A DNA stretch of 27,821 bases. Source: Phallusia fumigata (lineage: Eukaryota; Chordata; Ascidiacea; Phlebobranchia; Ascidiidae). The translations under genes and the position numbers were made by a program. Positions 18,460 to 27,821 of the stretch are shown here, piece after piece (within the stretch, counting starts at the first letter, position 1; the number at the start of each line of letters is the position of its first letter). The notes below the pieces were generated by a model. It was given only the letters and a program-made list of their open reading frames with translations, did not search any database and was not told the origin of the DNA. The stretch spans positions 1 to 27,821 of the forward strand of contig QXVZ01031326.1 of assembly GCA_008931825.1 (NCBI GenBank), read 5' to 3'.

Positions 18460-19019
18460 TCACTGATGAGGCATCCAACCTTTGTGCCAGGTTTTTATAT
18501 CACAACAATAACGTTCAGTTTCAACACGGATACAATAGAGCAACAGCATTGCGCCGCAAAATGCCGGACGGAACAAACAGTAAATTACTTTCAAAACCAC
18601 ATGGGCTCTTCCATCGCGACTCCAAACTGGAGACCGCCCTAACCCAGCATCGGTCGCACAACTATCACAATTTTCCATCCAGTTAGTTGTTTACTAGTGT
18701 ATGGCGATGTGGTACGGGCAGGTGAACAAAATTGACACNTCACTGATGAGGCATCCAACCTTTGTGCCAGATTTTTATATCACAACAATAACGTTCAGTT
18801 TCAAAACAGATACAATAGAGGCAACAGCCTTGCGCCGCAAAATGCCGGACGGAACAAACAGTAAATTACTTTCAAAGCCACATGGGCTCTTCCATCGCGA
18901 CTCCAAACAGGACACCGCCCTTACCCAGCATCGGTCGCACAATTATCACAATTTTCCATCCAGTTAGTTGTTTACTAGTGTTCGGCGCTGTGATACGGGC
19001 AGGTGAACAAAATTGACAC
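18460..19019. repeat. Direct duplication (279/280 bp) across an N, about 5% diverged
   Basis: Bases 18460-18738 and 18740-19019 flank the N at 18739 and match with about 14 differences including one single-base indel. The copy end and the join fall exactly at the N. Two overlapping contig ends from the two parental haplotypes, placed side by side, explain this better than a real tandem repeat. Confidence 0.88.
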
Positions 19020-19171
19020 TGCAGAAAAGCCGTTTAACGACCTGGCGTCTGACGCACCGTTGTGGTTGTGCCATCGGTCTCCCTCGGGCCAGGCGAGGTC
19101 GAATAACAAGCTTACTCGCTGGTTTCGTACAGGCGCTGCGCCGGGGATGTATACGACTTCGACAGCTTTCA

Positions 19172-19528
19172 AGGCCAGGTATGTTTATCAGTAGCGGCGC
19201 GTGTCGAAAGGTCGGCAGCGCAACCGACAAACAACTCGTTTTTTTCTCGTAAGCTGTGATGGGCGGCGGGCGAATCTTGTTTTCGAAGCTTCATGGGGTC
19301 GATACTGTTTACAGCGAGAATTTCGCCAAGCCATTGTTCGCCGGTAAGAAGAAAGTTCCACGGCGTGTCGCAATCGCCGAACCAATATTTGATCAGCCAC
19401 CCAGCACTTAAAAACCGGTTGCCCGTCGGTGTTTGCGCATTTTGGGCCGCTATAAAACAGTTTCCATTCATTGGACTTTGGCGCTTATACGGTTTACTGC
19501 CAGAAGACATTTTTATGAATGAGAATGG
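19172..19528 (-). CDS. Candidate coding segment, minus strand, unidentified
   Basis: The minus frame 19600-19169 has an internal ATG at about 19511. Its core reads GNRFLSAGWLIKYWFGDCDT, PWNFLLTGEQWLGEILAVNS and IDPMKLRKQDSPAAHHSLRE. It has natural composition with Trp, Gly and acidic residues. An acceptor CTGTTTTATAG before about 19454 and a GTAAAC donor after EILA would delimit an exon. Plus-strand frames also remain open across the region but are less protein-like. No family was recognised. Confidence 0.35.
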
Positions 19529-19600
19529 GACTAGCGGGCGGGTGCTTTCCCCTGCGGACGCGTTTTCACCTGAGCCAATTTCCCGCCCGCAACATTGCAA

Positions 19601-20276
19601 AACCGTGACGAAGCGGAAGTTTTTCTGGGTCTATTTTCCTCGAACCCCTAAACCTGCGATCACATTCCTGGAAATCCAACACGAACCCCAAACCTGTTTG
19701 ACGCAAACCGCCGGCGAAAAATAACCTCAGGTTTCGACATTCGCTTGACAGCACGCCATCGAAACAACAAGAAGACGGAAGGTCAAACACATTCCGATCC
19801 GTGCACGTAAACTCAAAAAACGCTTAAGGCCCCGAATTTTTACGGTTTTGCTCACCAAAATGCCGAAATCCTGCATTCCAATCAATCAACTTTAGTGTTT
19901 TAACACAGAAAGTATGGAGAAAAACTCGATGGTTAAAACCGCATTACCCAGTTTTCAGCACAAATTACACCAGCCCGTGGTGCTGTTTAATAATTTAACG
20001 TCTGGTAAGCAGCTTAATTTCATAACGTACTATGTTTGCTTAAATATAGGTATTTACTCAAAAGCTGTCAGTAACGATTTTTATTTTCAACTTGCGATGA
20101 TCTTTCCCTGAAATTCATGTAAATAGTTTTTACTCTAAGAAAACCGTTTCGATTTAATCCCGTTTCTCGTTTTTGAAGAATGTTTTAAATACAACGTATA
20201 CAGCGTCAAAAGACAACTGGTTGTTTTTCCTTTTCCCACTGTCTTTTCTTTTCCCAAAAATTAAGTCTGTTTCATT
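19601..20276. other. No gene recognised
   Basis: A short AT-rich plus frame (19914-20111) is the only frame of note. Confidence 0.4.
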
Positions 20277-20430
20277 GGCATCTGCATGATTGTTGGCAAT
20301 AAATGCGTTACCTCGTTTTAAATGTAATAGTAAAGCTGTGCTTGTATTTATAGTTTCGTTCAACGTTTGTTTGTTAAAGACTCAGTAATTGTTGAATAAT
20401 TCTGTGTTTGTAGCATAAGCAGATAGTATA
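20277..20430 (+). repeat. Dispersed repeat copy 1
   Basis: This stretch matches 24434-24583 at roughly 75% (counted by eye). Shared blocks include GGCATCTG, TTGTTGGCAA, TTTTAAATGT, AGCTGTGCTT and TTAAAGACT in the same order. It is a diverged repeat of unknown class; its ends were not defined. Confidence 0.55.
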
Positions 20431-20456
20431 GAAATAAATTTTGGCACAAAGCTAGA

Positions 20457-20926
20457 ATGTTAAACAGATCTGTTTCCTCGTCCAGGAAGAAAAATCTCAT
20501 GATACCACCAAAAGATTTTGCAGATGCCGACGCACGAAGCCGTTCGGGCGTTGACGATCGCTTTTGCTTAATCCAAAGGTCAAGTTGTTTTGCATGCAAC
20601 AAACACCGCAAGCCACGCAGGTTCATTGGCGTGGCACCCGAGGCGCGCGCAAGAGGCTCCTGCTCTTCTTCCAGCTTCCGGAATCGTGGTATTTACCAGG
20701 CCCGCGCCTGAAAACGACATTCATCTTTCCGCGAGAAGACCCGCGAAGGCTCGATCGGTGTCTGATTGATGTCGGACATTCCGGCGTGCAGATAGGACTG
20801 ATGGGGTTTCGAGGGCGTCAAAACAAACAGAGTGGACGCGTAACGGAAACGCTGCCGTGCGGCTCCCGCATGCTGGCGCGGGTCCAGGCTTCGACCTGGC
20901 ACGTTTGTTTTTCTTTTTTTAACCAC
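20457..20926. other. GC-rich coding-like block, strand and frame unresolved
   Basis: Plus frames (20457-20711 and 20564-20959) and minus frames (20926-20693 and 20626-20360) are open. The minus frame 20895-20701 (SLDPRQHAGAARQRF through YLHAGMSDINQTPIEPSRVF) has GC-rich third positions and ends at a GTAAAT donor, which favours the minus strand, but its acceptor lacks a pyrimidine tract. In the plus direction IFPREDPRRLDRCLIDVGHS also reads naturally. It is probably an exon; I cannot fix its strand. Confidence 0.3.
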
Positions 20927-21328
20927 GTGACTTGCGCGGAAAATGGAAATGGTGATTAATGATGTCCGTCGGTGACGCTTGGATTCCGGATGTTTGTCGT
21001 TCTATAAGCTCGGCGGCAGTATTGCCCACTGGCCGCATGTCTAGCAAGCCGAGTTTCTACGCCCCAAATTTGCATCAGCCGAGCAGTATGCAAAGTTCCG
21101 ATTTGCCGCTGTGATTAATAAGGTACGACAACGGGTTTTGAGTTCTACGTTCCGCGATGTTTCGGTCTGTGACGTTTCCAGGCTCGATTACCGCTAATGA
21201 CTTTGCGTTCTGATTTATTGCGACTTCGCGTGCAGAAATTTGCATTGATTTGTCGCCAGATATAAGCAGAAGTCGTATTAAAAATTTCAACAACGGATTA
21301 CTTTGGAAAATTTGCCCTTAATACCCAG
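20927..21328. other. No gene recognised
   Basis: The minus frame 21293-21075 lacks splice support. Confidence 0.4.
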
Positions 21329-22510
21329 CCGCCTCACTGATACTCGGAAACGAGCGTTGCCACGTCGACCAACGTTCAGTTAAAGTTACTGCGGAAATTG
21401 ATTCAATAATGGGCGGAAAAAAATTTCTGTGCTGTAACGAAACNACCTGATCTCCTCGCCCACCAAACTACGCACCAGGACTTTGCTGACGTCAAACGCT
21501 ACTTGACGGCGCGGGCCTTTTGCGTGGTTCGCTGTACCGTGTGCAAGTTTGCGCGGATCAGTACGCACAAAAGCCGGCTTTGGGGAGAAGATAACTTGCA
21601 AATGCACACAGGTGTGTCGCGCATTGTCTTTTTGCTGGCGTGTTGTGGCGAAGGCGGTATTTCTCAAATTCGATGCGGTTGTGTTGTTTGCGTTGTTTCG
21701 TCGTTTCTCTTTTGTGTGCCACACGCAATTGGAAGTTGGAGACGATTTGAAAACAAGCTGTTGCGTTATTTGCACTGCCGCTCACATCTTATCATTTTCA
21801 CGATTTGAATTTTAAATGATCCTTCACCCTGTACACCCGCGCCAATTTATTGATGGTTTGTCCTTCTTTGTTCCATTCGAAACGAGGTCTGTAAAGAAAT
21901 GTGTTGGTAAATGCCCTAACAATAGTTAAAACCCGAAAATCTGTTTCATCCCATTTTCAGCAGAATGTCATTTGGCGATCACATTTTTTATGATTTTTTC
22001 CGCCCAACCACGCATTTCGGGTATAATTCAGGTAAAAAGGTTCAAAATGCCTCCCTTTACACTTTCGCACCTTAACAAGGGCACTGAAATTTCAATGCAT
22101 GAATCATTTGTCAAGGTCTTGTATCCTTCACTGTGATGCGAGGGACATAATGGACCGAGCATTATCTGGACGTTATCTCGGAAACGATAAGGCTGTGTAT
22201 TATACATCATCTGCTTTAGACGGCGGGTGCAAAAGGTCGTGCAATATTACATAAAAAAGTTTTTCCACTGCCATGTTATAATGTTTTAACAAATCGTTAA
22301 CATGAATGGTTCCCACAGAATCTGTCCCTCGAATAGTAGGCATCTGTTTGTTTGTTGGCAAAAACTGCGTTAACTCATTTTAAATGTGATAGTGNCCGCC
22401 TCACTGATACTCGGAAACGAGCGTTGCCACGTCGACCAACGTTCAGTTAAAGTTACTGCGGAAATTGATTCAATAATGGGCGGAAAAAAATTTCTGTGCT
22501 GTAACGAAAC
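21329..22510. repeat. Misplaced contig: A-N-B-N-A arrangement
   Basis: Block A (21329-21443, 115 bp) recurs exactly at 22396-22510. Between the Ns at 21444 and 22395 lies block B (21445-22394, 950 bp), which recurs at 23538-24487 with only a couple of substitutions seen (near the CAAACGCTACTTGACG stretch). If 21444-22510 is removed, A runs straight into the unique sequence at 22511 and then into the second B. The insert is therefore very probably a duplicate contig and not genome structure. Confidence 0.9.
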
Positions 22511-23537
22511 TGCGCCAAGAGGACAAAACGCTCATTTTGTGACGCGCCAAATAATCTGCGGCTAATCAGTCAGTTTGACAAACGATGAACACCCCCGACT
22601 GCCGTGTCGACCTGCTGATGATCGGCGCGTGGGCAAACGGAAATTAACCGCGCTACCACCGAGTGAAAGACAAAAATCTGCTGCACGGTAATGCGCGGGT
22701 CACCACCGGATTTGTTGTTGTTTCAACCCAGGGCTGTCCCAGTGGAACTGTTTTTATACCATAACTTGTTACTGTGATTTATACAGGTGTAGGCGTTCAG
22801 GTCACCCCGACATTTGAACTGTGATGTTAGCGCGGCTTTTGAAACCCAGTTTTGTCCACCACAAGTCGTGATGACGAATCGCCCCCTTGCCTTCCTGTGT
22901 CGCACAGGAAACTACCTCCGTCGGTAATGATAGAAAATTAAGTGGCTCGGTGCCAGGTTAAGTCATCTCCATTGGCGGGTAAACTGCCAAGTCCGTTCAA
23001 CGGTTCCATTGTCTATCCGGTAACGTGACACCCCAAAACTGGACTTGGCAGGTTGTACCGGTTGGTCCGTACGATGATGCGGAATGACCGGGATCCTGTG
23101 TTGCAGGTTCCATCGTTGCAAAGGTCAGTGATTGCGGGCTCTGAATCATAAAGTGTCGGTCGGTGCCAGGCGCTCTGCATCAAACCTCTATACGTGATAA
23201 TGGAAAATTACACAACGCTCGGTAACCAGTAAAATATTCATCCGGGCGGTCTCGATTTTCCAGCTGAAAAATAGATCGCAAAGCGCAACTTGTAAATAAA
23301 ATTACACTTGCAAATTCAGCGCTCGATATCAAAAATAAGCGCTGCGTTCACAACAACAATTTTTAAAAGGCCCCTAAATTTAACGTATACCGCATAGACG
23401 CGACGCTATTAATCTATTAATAGCGCAGTTGCGCACACTTTGACTTCGCTACTTATGCACCGCGTCGCGAAAAGGGAGAGCGGCGTTTATATCGCGGAAA
23501 AATCGACTGTTCCGTCGGGGAGTCGTGCGTAAGATCG
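22511..23537. other. Unique stretch between repeated blocks; perfect hairpin at 23404-23425
   Basis: No gene was recognised. CGCTATTAAT and ATTAATAGCG pair around a two-base loop. Two loosely similar 45-base stretches (near 22914 and 23188) share AATGG/GAAAATTA and GCTCGGT blocks. Confidence 0.5.
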
Positions 23538-24487
23538 ACCTGATCTCCTCGCCCACCAAACTACGCACCAGGACTTTGCTGACGTCAAGCGCTACTCGAC
23601 GGCGCGGGCCTTTTGCGTGGTTCGCTGTACCGTGTGCAAGTTTGCGCGGATCAGTACGCACAAAAGCCGGCTTTGGGGAGAAGATAACTTGCAAATGCAC
23701 ACAGGTGTGTCGCGCATTGTCTTTTTGCTGGCGTGTTGTGGCGAAGGCGGTATTTCTCAAATTCGATGCGGTTGTGTTGTTTGCGTTGTTTCGTCGTTTC
23801 TCTTTTGTGTGCCACACGCAATTGGAAGTTGGAGACGATTTGAAAACAAGCTGTTGCGTTATTTGCACTGCCGCTCACATCTTATCATTTTCACGATTTG
23901 AATTTTAAATGATCCTTCACCCTGTACACCCGCGCCAATTTATTGATGGTTTGTCCTTCTTTGTTCCATTCGAAACGAGGTCTGTAAAGAAATGTGTTGG
24001 TAAATGCCCTAACAATAGTTAAAACCCGAAAATCTGTTTCATCCCATTTTCAGCAGAATGTCATTTGGCGATCACATTTTTTATGATTTTTTCCGCCCAA
24101 CCACGCATTTCGGGTATAATTCAGGTAAAAAGGTTCAAAATGCCTCCCTTTACACTTTCGCACCTTAACAAGGGCACTGAAATTTCAATGCATGAATCAT
24201 TTGTCAAGGTCTTGTATCCTTCACTGTGATGCGAGGGACATAATGGACCGAGCATTATCTGGACGTTATCTCGGAAACGATAAGGCTGTGTATTATACAT
24301 CATCTGCTTTAGACGGCGGGTGCAAAAGGTCGTGCAATATTACATAAAAAAGTTTTTCCACTGCCATGTTATAATGTTTTAACAAATCGTTAACATGAAT
24401 GGTTCCCACAGAATCTGTCCCTCGAATAGTAGGCATCTGTTTGTTTGTTGGCAAAAACTGCGTTAACTCATTTTAAATGTGATAGTG
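23538..24487. repeat. Second copy of block B
   Basis: This copy is nearly identical to 21445-22394 and has the same length. It is joined without an N to unique DNA on both sides, so it is probably the correct placement. Frames inside it (23525-23908 plus, 23868-23449 minus) are open on both strands with no recognised product. Confidence 0.9.
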
Positions 24488-24583
24488 AAGCTGTGCTTCT
24501 ATTTAGTTTTATTTAACCTTTCTTTACTCGTGTTGTTCGTTTGTTTTAAAGACTGAGCGATTGTTGATTTTGGGTTTGAAGCA
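24434..24583 (+). repeat. Dispersed repeat copy 2
   Basis: This is the partner of 20277-20430. The right end of block B (24487, and the N at 22395) falls inside it, so the repeat may have caused the contig break. A third, partial copy is the block-B end at 22341-22394. Confidence 0.55.
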
Positions 24584-24833
24584 CAGCTTCACCATTACAT
24601 CTTTCTTGACATGCAATTTAAAACCACAAAAATGATAACTTACTTTTCCAACAAGTTTGTTGAGTACTAGCAAAACACTTCGGGAAAAACCGAAAAAAAA
24701 GCTTGAGGCCAAGGTTATCAAAAATAAATCCAAAAACCTAAATTGACACTGTTTTTTTCCCAAAAATTGACTAAAAGTAACCTTTAATCCGTGCACGCAA
24801 CACTTCAACCGCCAAACGACAATTGCTACTTGC
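24584..24833. other. No gene recognised
   Basis: The minus frame 24808-24524 is Phe/Leu/Lys-rich and looks non-coding. Confidence 0.35.
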
Positions 24834-25019
24834 GTGTCGTTGACCGAGAATGACCCGGGAGCAGAGCTGAATACCAGTGGGTTGACGGCGAATGCACAAA
24901 CCTACCATTATGACTGGAGAGTGTTCGAGAGCCATGCTGTGTTTGATGCGTTCGACATAAGAGGCCCTGCAGGCATACTTACTCTTGTGTCTGTCATTTA
25001 TCGCCTTGGAGGGCTTTGA
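24834..25019 (+). CDS. Candidate exon, possibly extracellular protein
   Basis: The frame reads SLTENDPGAELNTSGLTANA, QTYHYDWRVFESHAVFDAFD and IRGPAG and stops at TGA (25017-25019). The composition is balanced and contains an NTS sequon. The N..SGL..NA..YH pattern faintly recalls SOD-like extracellular domains, but metal-ligand His spacing is not present. No firm donor was found; on the opposite strand a GTAAGT lies at about 24977. It is open upstream without an ATG, so it would be an internal or terminal exon. Confidence 0.28.
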   Translation: MSLTENDPGAELNTSGLTANAQTYHYDWRVFESHAVFDAFDIRGPAGILTLVSVIYRLGGL

Positions 25020-25327
25020 TGACAGGCCAAGCGTCGAAAATCATTATCCTCGAGCGAAAAAAACACTATCGCTGCTGTTAAACGTCATTGGCACGTAGCC
25101 GCGTCTGCGCTACAACTGAATTCGAGGTATCGCTTCCGAAAATAGCGAACTGCGCGTATTTTTAAACGCACGGACTTTTGTAATCCGTTGCTTTAAGCGT
25201 TTCACCTGCACTGGACCCAGGCAGTCACTTACGCGCGTGAATCAGACCCGGGTTATTTTCGGACCCGTGTTTGCGTATGTAAACATGCGCGATTTTTTTT
25301 AGCACTCGGTTTCGACGCGCAACAGGG
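25020..25327. other. No gene recognised
   Basis: There is no open frame or repeat of note before the next duplicated block. Confidence 0.4.
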
Positions 25328-25550
25328 TGATTTTGCACCGGAAAGCGAATTCTGTTTGTCTCCCGATAATGTGGGGAAAACGCGATAGAATCTAGCGTCT
25401 AATGGTGGACGATATAATTTGCGTGGGCGGACATCAAANTGATTTTGCACCGGAAAGCGAATTCTGTTTGTCTCCCGATAATGTGGGGAAAACGCGATAG
25501 AATCTAGCGTCTAATGGTGGACGATATAATTTGCGTGGGCGGACATCAAA
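25328..25550. repeat. Exact 111-bp direct duplication across an N (probable assembly join)
   Basis: Bases 25328-25438 and 25440-25550 are identical and separated by the N at 25439. The cause is the same as at 935-1149. Confidence 0.9.
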
Positions 25551-25971
25551 AGGCACACTTTGTCATCAACCAAGCCTTGTATAGGCATATGGCGGGTCGT
25601 GGCATAGGCTATTAGGTTGCAAAACAACCGGACATATTTTAAACCGTTTTTGCCACATTTTTTGACTTTTTTCTTGTTGTCTCTCTTCCATGAACGCCGA
25701 ACGCTGACCGTTTAGCTCTGGGAAACCATATTTGGGCGTTTTCGCGGACAGGGCGAGGCGCGAGGGTGTAGGGTTTAGACGCGGGAGGGCGGAGGGAATT
25801 AATCATCCAAGAAAAATCGATACCAAACAAACCCGAGAAGCTAGACTTTACAGAGGGACTTTCCTCGCTTTTCAAGGACAGAAGCGTCCTTCCCTTGTCA
25901 CTTTAGCGCCACTTGCCATAACATACAGATGCCCTTCTTCCAAAATCCTTCGGTCCTCGTCCTACTGACAT
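25551..25971. other. No gene resolved
   Basis: The minus frame 25875-25639 and the plus frame 25732-25968 overlap antiparallel. A minus frame (26089-25898) crosses the arm boundary and reads quite protein-like (SPSIDFLSEPTWGSQFFANN), ending in the unique DNA; its coding status is open. Confidence 0.3.
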
Positions 25972-26362
25972 TGTTTGCGAAAAACTGAGACCCCCATGTT
26001 GGTTCGGACAGGAAGTCAATAGACGGAGATGCGACGCGAATGGTTTTTGATGGCAAACAAATCCAATCTTTGCGAATCCCTGAATTCATCGGGCGCGTTT
26101 ACGGGATTTTGCTAGTCGCTCGTCATCGTGACGCATGTTTTGCGACGCGATTGCCACGGTGTATTTACTTGAAGGTTATATTTCCTGTAATATTAACGAA
26201 AAAACACTGTTTTGTTTGGCTCGATAGTTTTCGTTTGTCATAGTATTTAAAAATATCGAAGTGGTTAGAGCTCGGTCGTGATCGTGAAACAAAAAAACAC
26301 ACTAAACAATAAAACATTGTAACGTTTGCGGTCGATGAGGAGATTATTTTTACTGAGATACT

Positions 26363-26608
26363 ATGAAATTTCCTCCTTGCGACGTTTGCAACTCTGTTCT
26401 ATTACCTCTTTCCCAAGAGTACATTCAAATATTCCCATCTGGCGCCCAAGATTGTTCAAAAATTTGGAGCAATTTGTTTGATAGAATAAAGCAGCCTAAA
26501 AACTCAAACAAAGAGGCTTGGGATACTGTTCATTATGGCGCAATAGCGTTTCTTCTTTTCGACGCTGCAGTTTGGTGGCAAAGTATCCAAGTTTGGCAGC
26601 GGTTTTGA
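26363..26608 (+). CDS. Candidate coding frame starting MKFPPCDVC (right-arm copy)
   Basis: This is the partner of 3668-3423. ATG at 26363 is followed by 80 further codons. It differs from the left copy by two residues near the C-terminus. Here it lies upstream of the AT-hook frame on the same strand, 217 bases away, so the two might be exons of one gene; no good donor and acceptor pair was found to join them. Confidence 0.25.
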   Translation: MKFPPCDVCNSVLLPLSQEYIQIFPSGAQDCSKIWSNLFDRIKQPKNSNKEAWDTVHYGAIAFLLFDAAVWWQSIQVWQRF

Positions 26609-26825
26609 CGACAGACGGTTGTTGTGAGGGCCGCATCCATCGTCGGCGTGAAAAACAACTCGACGAGTACCCGTCGAGTGGGATTGTGACGCCAGTGATC
26701 ACGTGAGAGGAAAGCACCGCGCTGAGAGCACGGTTTCAGCCGTGTCCCTGCCCACTCTGTTCGCGGTGCCCGATTCTTGCGCCGGTCGTGTTGCAATCAG
26801 TCGCACATCGGTGCTTATTTAAAAA

Positions 26826-27104
26826 ATGAAGCAGCAACACGCGACGTGCAGGATGATCAGAGGCGAAAAGAGTTTGCGGCGTAGGAGCTTTGGCGCTGCC
26901 ACCCACGAACTTGTTTGGACAGTTCGCGTGTGGATTGGCACAAAGAGCGCGGGCAGGAAACCAGGTCGCCCACCAACGCCTGCTACGCAACATGTTTTCA
27001 CCGTTCCGAGTGAAAGCACAGGTCCCAGCAGCACAAGCAGCAGTGTTGCGTTGAAGTCCCGACCCGATCCTGGGCTAATGGACGCTGCGAAGGCTGGTCG
27101 GTAA
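26826..27104 (+). CDS. AT-hook-like small protein or first exon (right-arm copy)
   Basis: ATG in the context TTTAAAAAATGA starts a 92-codon frame that ends in TAA two bases before the 16-bp palindrome. Codons look coding (many GC-ending). RKPGRPPTP near residues 44-52 is the AT-hook-like core; a Ser/Thr-rich stretch and a DPGLMDAAK helix follow. The copy in the other arm differs by one or two conservative changes plus silent ones. Confidence 0.33.
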   Translation: MKQQHATCRMIRGEKSLRRRSFGAATHELVWTVRVWIGTKSAGRKPGRPPTPATQHVFTVPSESTGPSSTSSSVALKSRPDPGLMDAAKAGR

Positions 27105-27106
27105 CT

Positions 27107-27122
27107 CGATAGCCGGCTATCG
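27107..27122. repeat. Perfect 16-bp palindrome (right arm)
   Basis: The sequence is the same CGATAGCCGGCTATCG as in the left arm, two bases after the TAA of the AT-hook frame. Confidence 0.85.
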
Positions 27123-27671
27123 GTTAGGTGATAGACAGGCACGCGCGAACGAGGCAAACGATTATTTTTCCGATTGTTTGTTTGCCAAGCCGAGGACGGG
27201 ATCGTGTTTTCGTGGCGTGCTGGTGGTAAGTGATCGATTGTTGGTGTTGTTTATGCTTTGAAGCTTGTTTTTGTCTTTATCCGCTTCTTAAGTAATTTTA
27301 ATGAGAACATTTCCTAAACGTGTGAAACCATTTTCGTGAGATCATTTGTGAAGTAGCGTTTCTCGAAATTTCGATTATAAACACAACGTTTTTCATTTAT
27401 TTGCTGCTGATTCGGTCGAGAGCATAGCATGGCTGTTGCCTTCAGCCCAAATTTTAAGTTTCGATGTCTGTAACATTAATTTTGATGTTAGTTATCTAAG
27501 GTTCATCGCGTTAATCAGTAGTCCACCATCCGAGTTAAAAACATAGGTATAAAGCAACTGTTCGTCAAGCTGAAGCAAATGTAAAGCGTATTTTTATAAT
27601 TTGTGATTTGTTTCATGCCGTTCCATCCGGTAAAGCTTCAGCCCTAAAAATAGGGAATAAAAAGCAACAGA

Positions 27672-27749
27672 GTCTCGAACCCTAGCAGGTATAAGTGAGT
27701 CACCCGGGTGTGGTGGCGGTATGTGAAGGAGTGCCGCATCACTTGGCTA
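27672..27749 (-). repeat. tRNA-like A box and B box (right-arm copy)
   Basis: On the minus strand TAGCCAAGTGATG (27749-27737) and GGTTCGAGAC (27681-27672) repeat the left-arm promoter pair. The A box differs by one base (G to A), and the base after the B box also differs (ACC becomes ACT). Confidence 0.45.
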
Positions 27750-27821
27750 CTCAGCATCTAATTTCACCTCCTCAAAGTAGTTTTGATCCGTCGATTTCAC
27801 GCAAAACGCAACCGAACGCTC

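Larger units (their letters stand above)
25972..27821 (-). repeat. Right arm of the large inverted repeat (runs off the window)
   Basis: This arm is the reverse complement of 2214-4059. It continues at the inner side into unique DNA without an N, and matching extends to the last base of the window, so the true length is unknown. The spacer between the arms is about 21.9 kb. Confidence 0.95.

Noticed and set aside
26040..26243. 67-codon plus frame in the right arm (and twin 3991-3788) as a gene
   Set aside because: The opposite strand is equally open and protein-like across the arm boundary; identity between copies reflects arm identity only.
1..27821. Bacterial or phage defence system, operon or CRISPR array
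   Set aside because: No regularly spaced short repeats, no long adjacent frames with ribosome sites, and clear eukaryotic splice and transposon signals.

Overview
The window looks like nuclear DNA of an invertebrate animal. It has no prokaryotic gene organisation: reading frames are short, and the plausible coding stretches end at splice-like GT and AG signals. hAT-type MITEs and a tRNA-like promoter element are present, and non-coding DNA predominates. Single Ns sit between overlapping duplicated ends, and diverged duplicate copies differ by about 5%. Both suggest an assembly of a very heterozygous animal. A solitary ascidian such as Ciona savignyi fits, but that is an inference; no marker gene proves it.

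Layout: 1-600 holds two candidate coding segments with an AATAAA close behind. 935-1149 is an exact duplication across an N. 2214-4059 is the left arm of a large inverted repeat whose right arm, 25972-27821, runs to the window end. From about 4.36 to 16.2 kb I see phase-compatible exons of one plus-strand gene (5235-5336, 6669-7038, 15176-15285, 15429-15470, 15703-15885, 16092-16211, possibly also 4364-4443). Its putative 8.1-kb intron (7039-15175) holds a second series of exon-like segments on the minus strand (14500-14480 down to 8195-8080), so a nested opposite-strand gene is proposed. hAT MITEs lie at 6382-6596 and 17288-17504. From 17.7 to 25 kb there are isolated coding-like segments, diverged dispersed repeats and several assembly duplications.

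Assembly structure is the most certain content. Six single Ns (1042, 4060, 18739, 21444, 22395, 25439) each touch a repeated sequence. The order around 21.3-24.5 kb is A-N-B-N-A-C-B, which is best explained as a 950-bp contig wrongly placed next to its own duplicate. Inverted-repeat divergence runs from none near the N to about 5% at the outer end.

No protein could be named with confidence. Gene symbols are therefore empty, and exon calls rest on splice signals, phase, codon usage and protein-like composition only. All identity estimates were counted by eye. No bacterial defence system, CRISPR array, rRNA or intact tRNA was seen.
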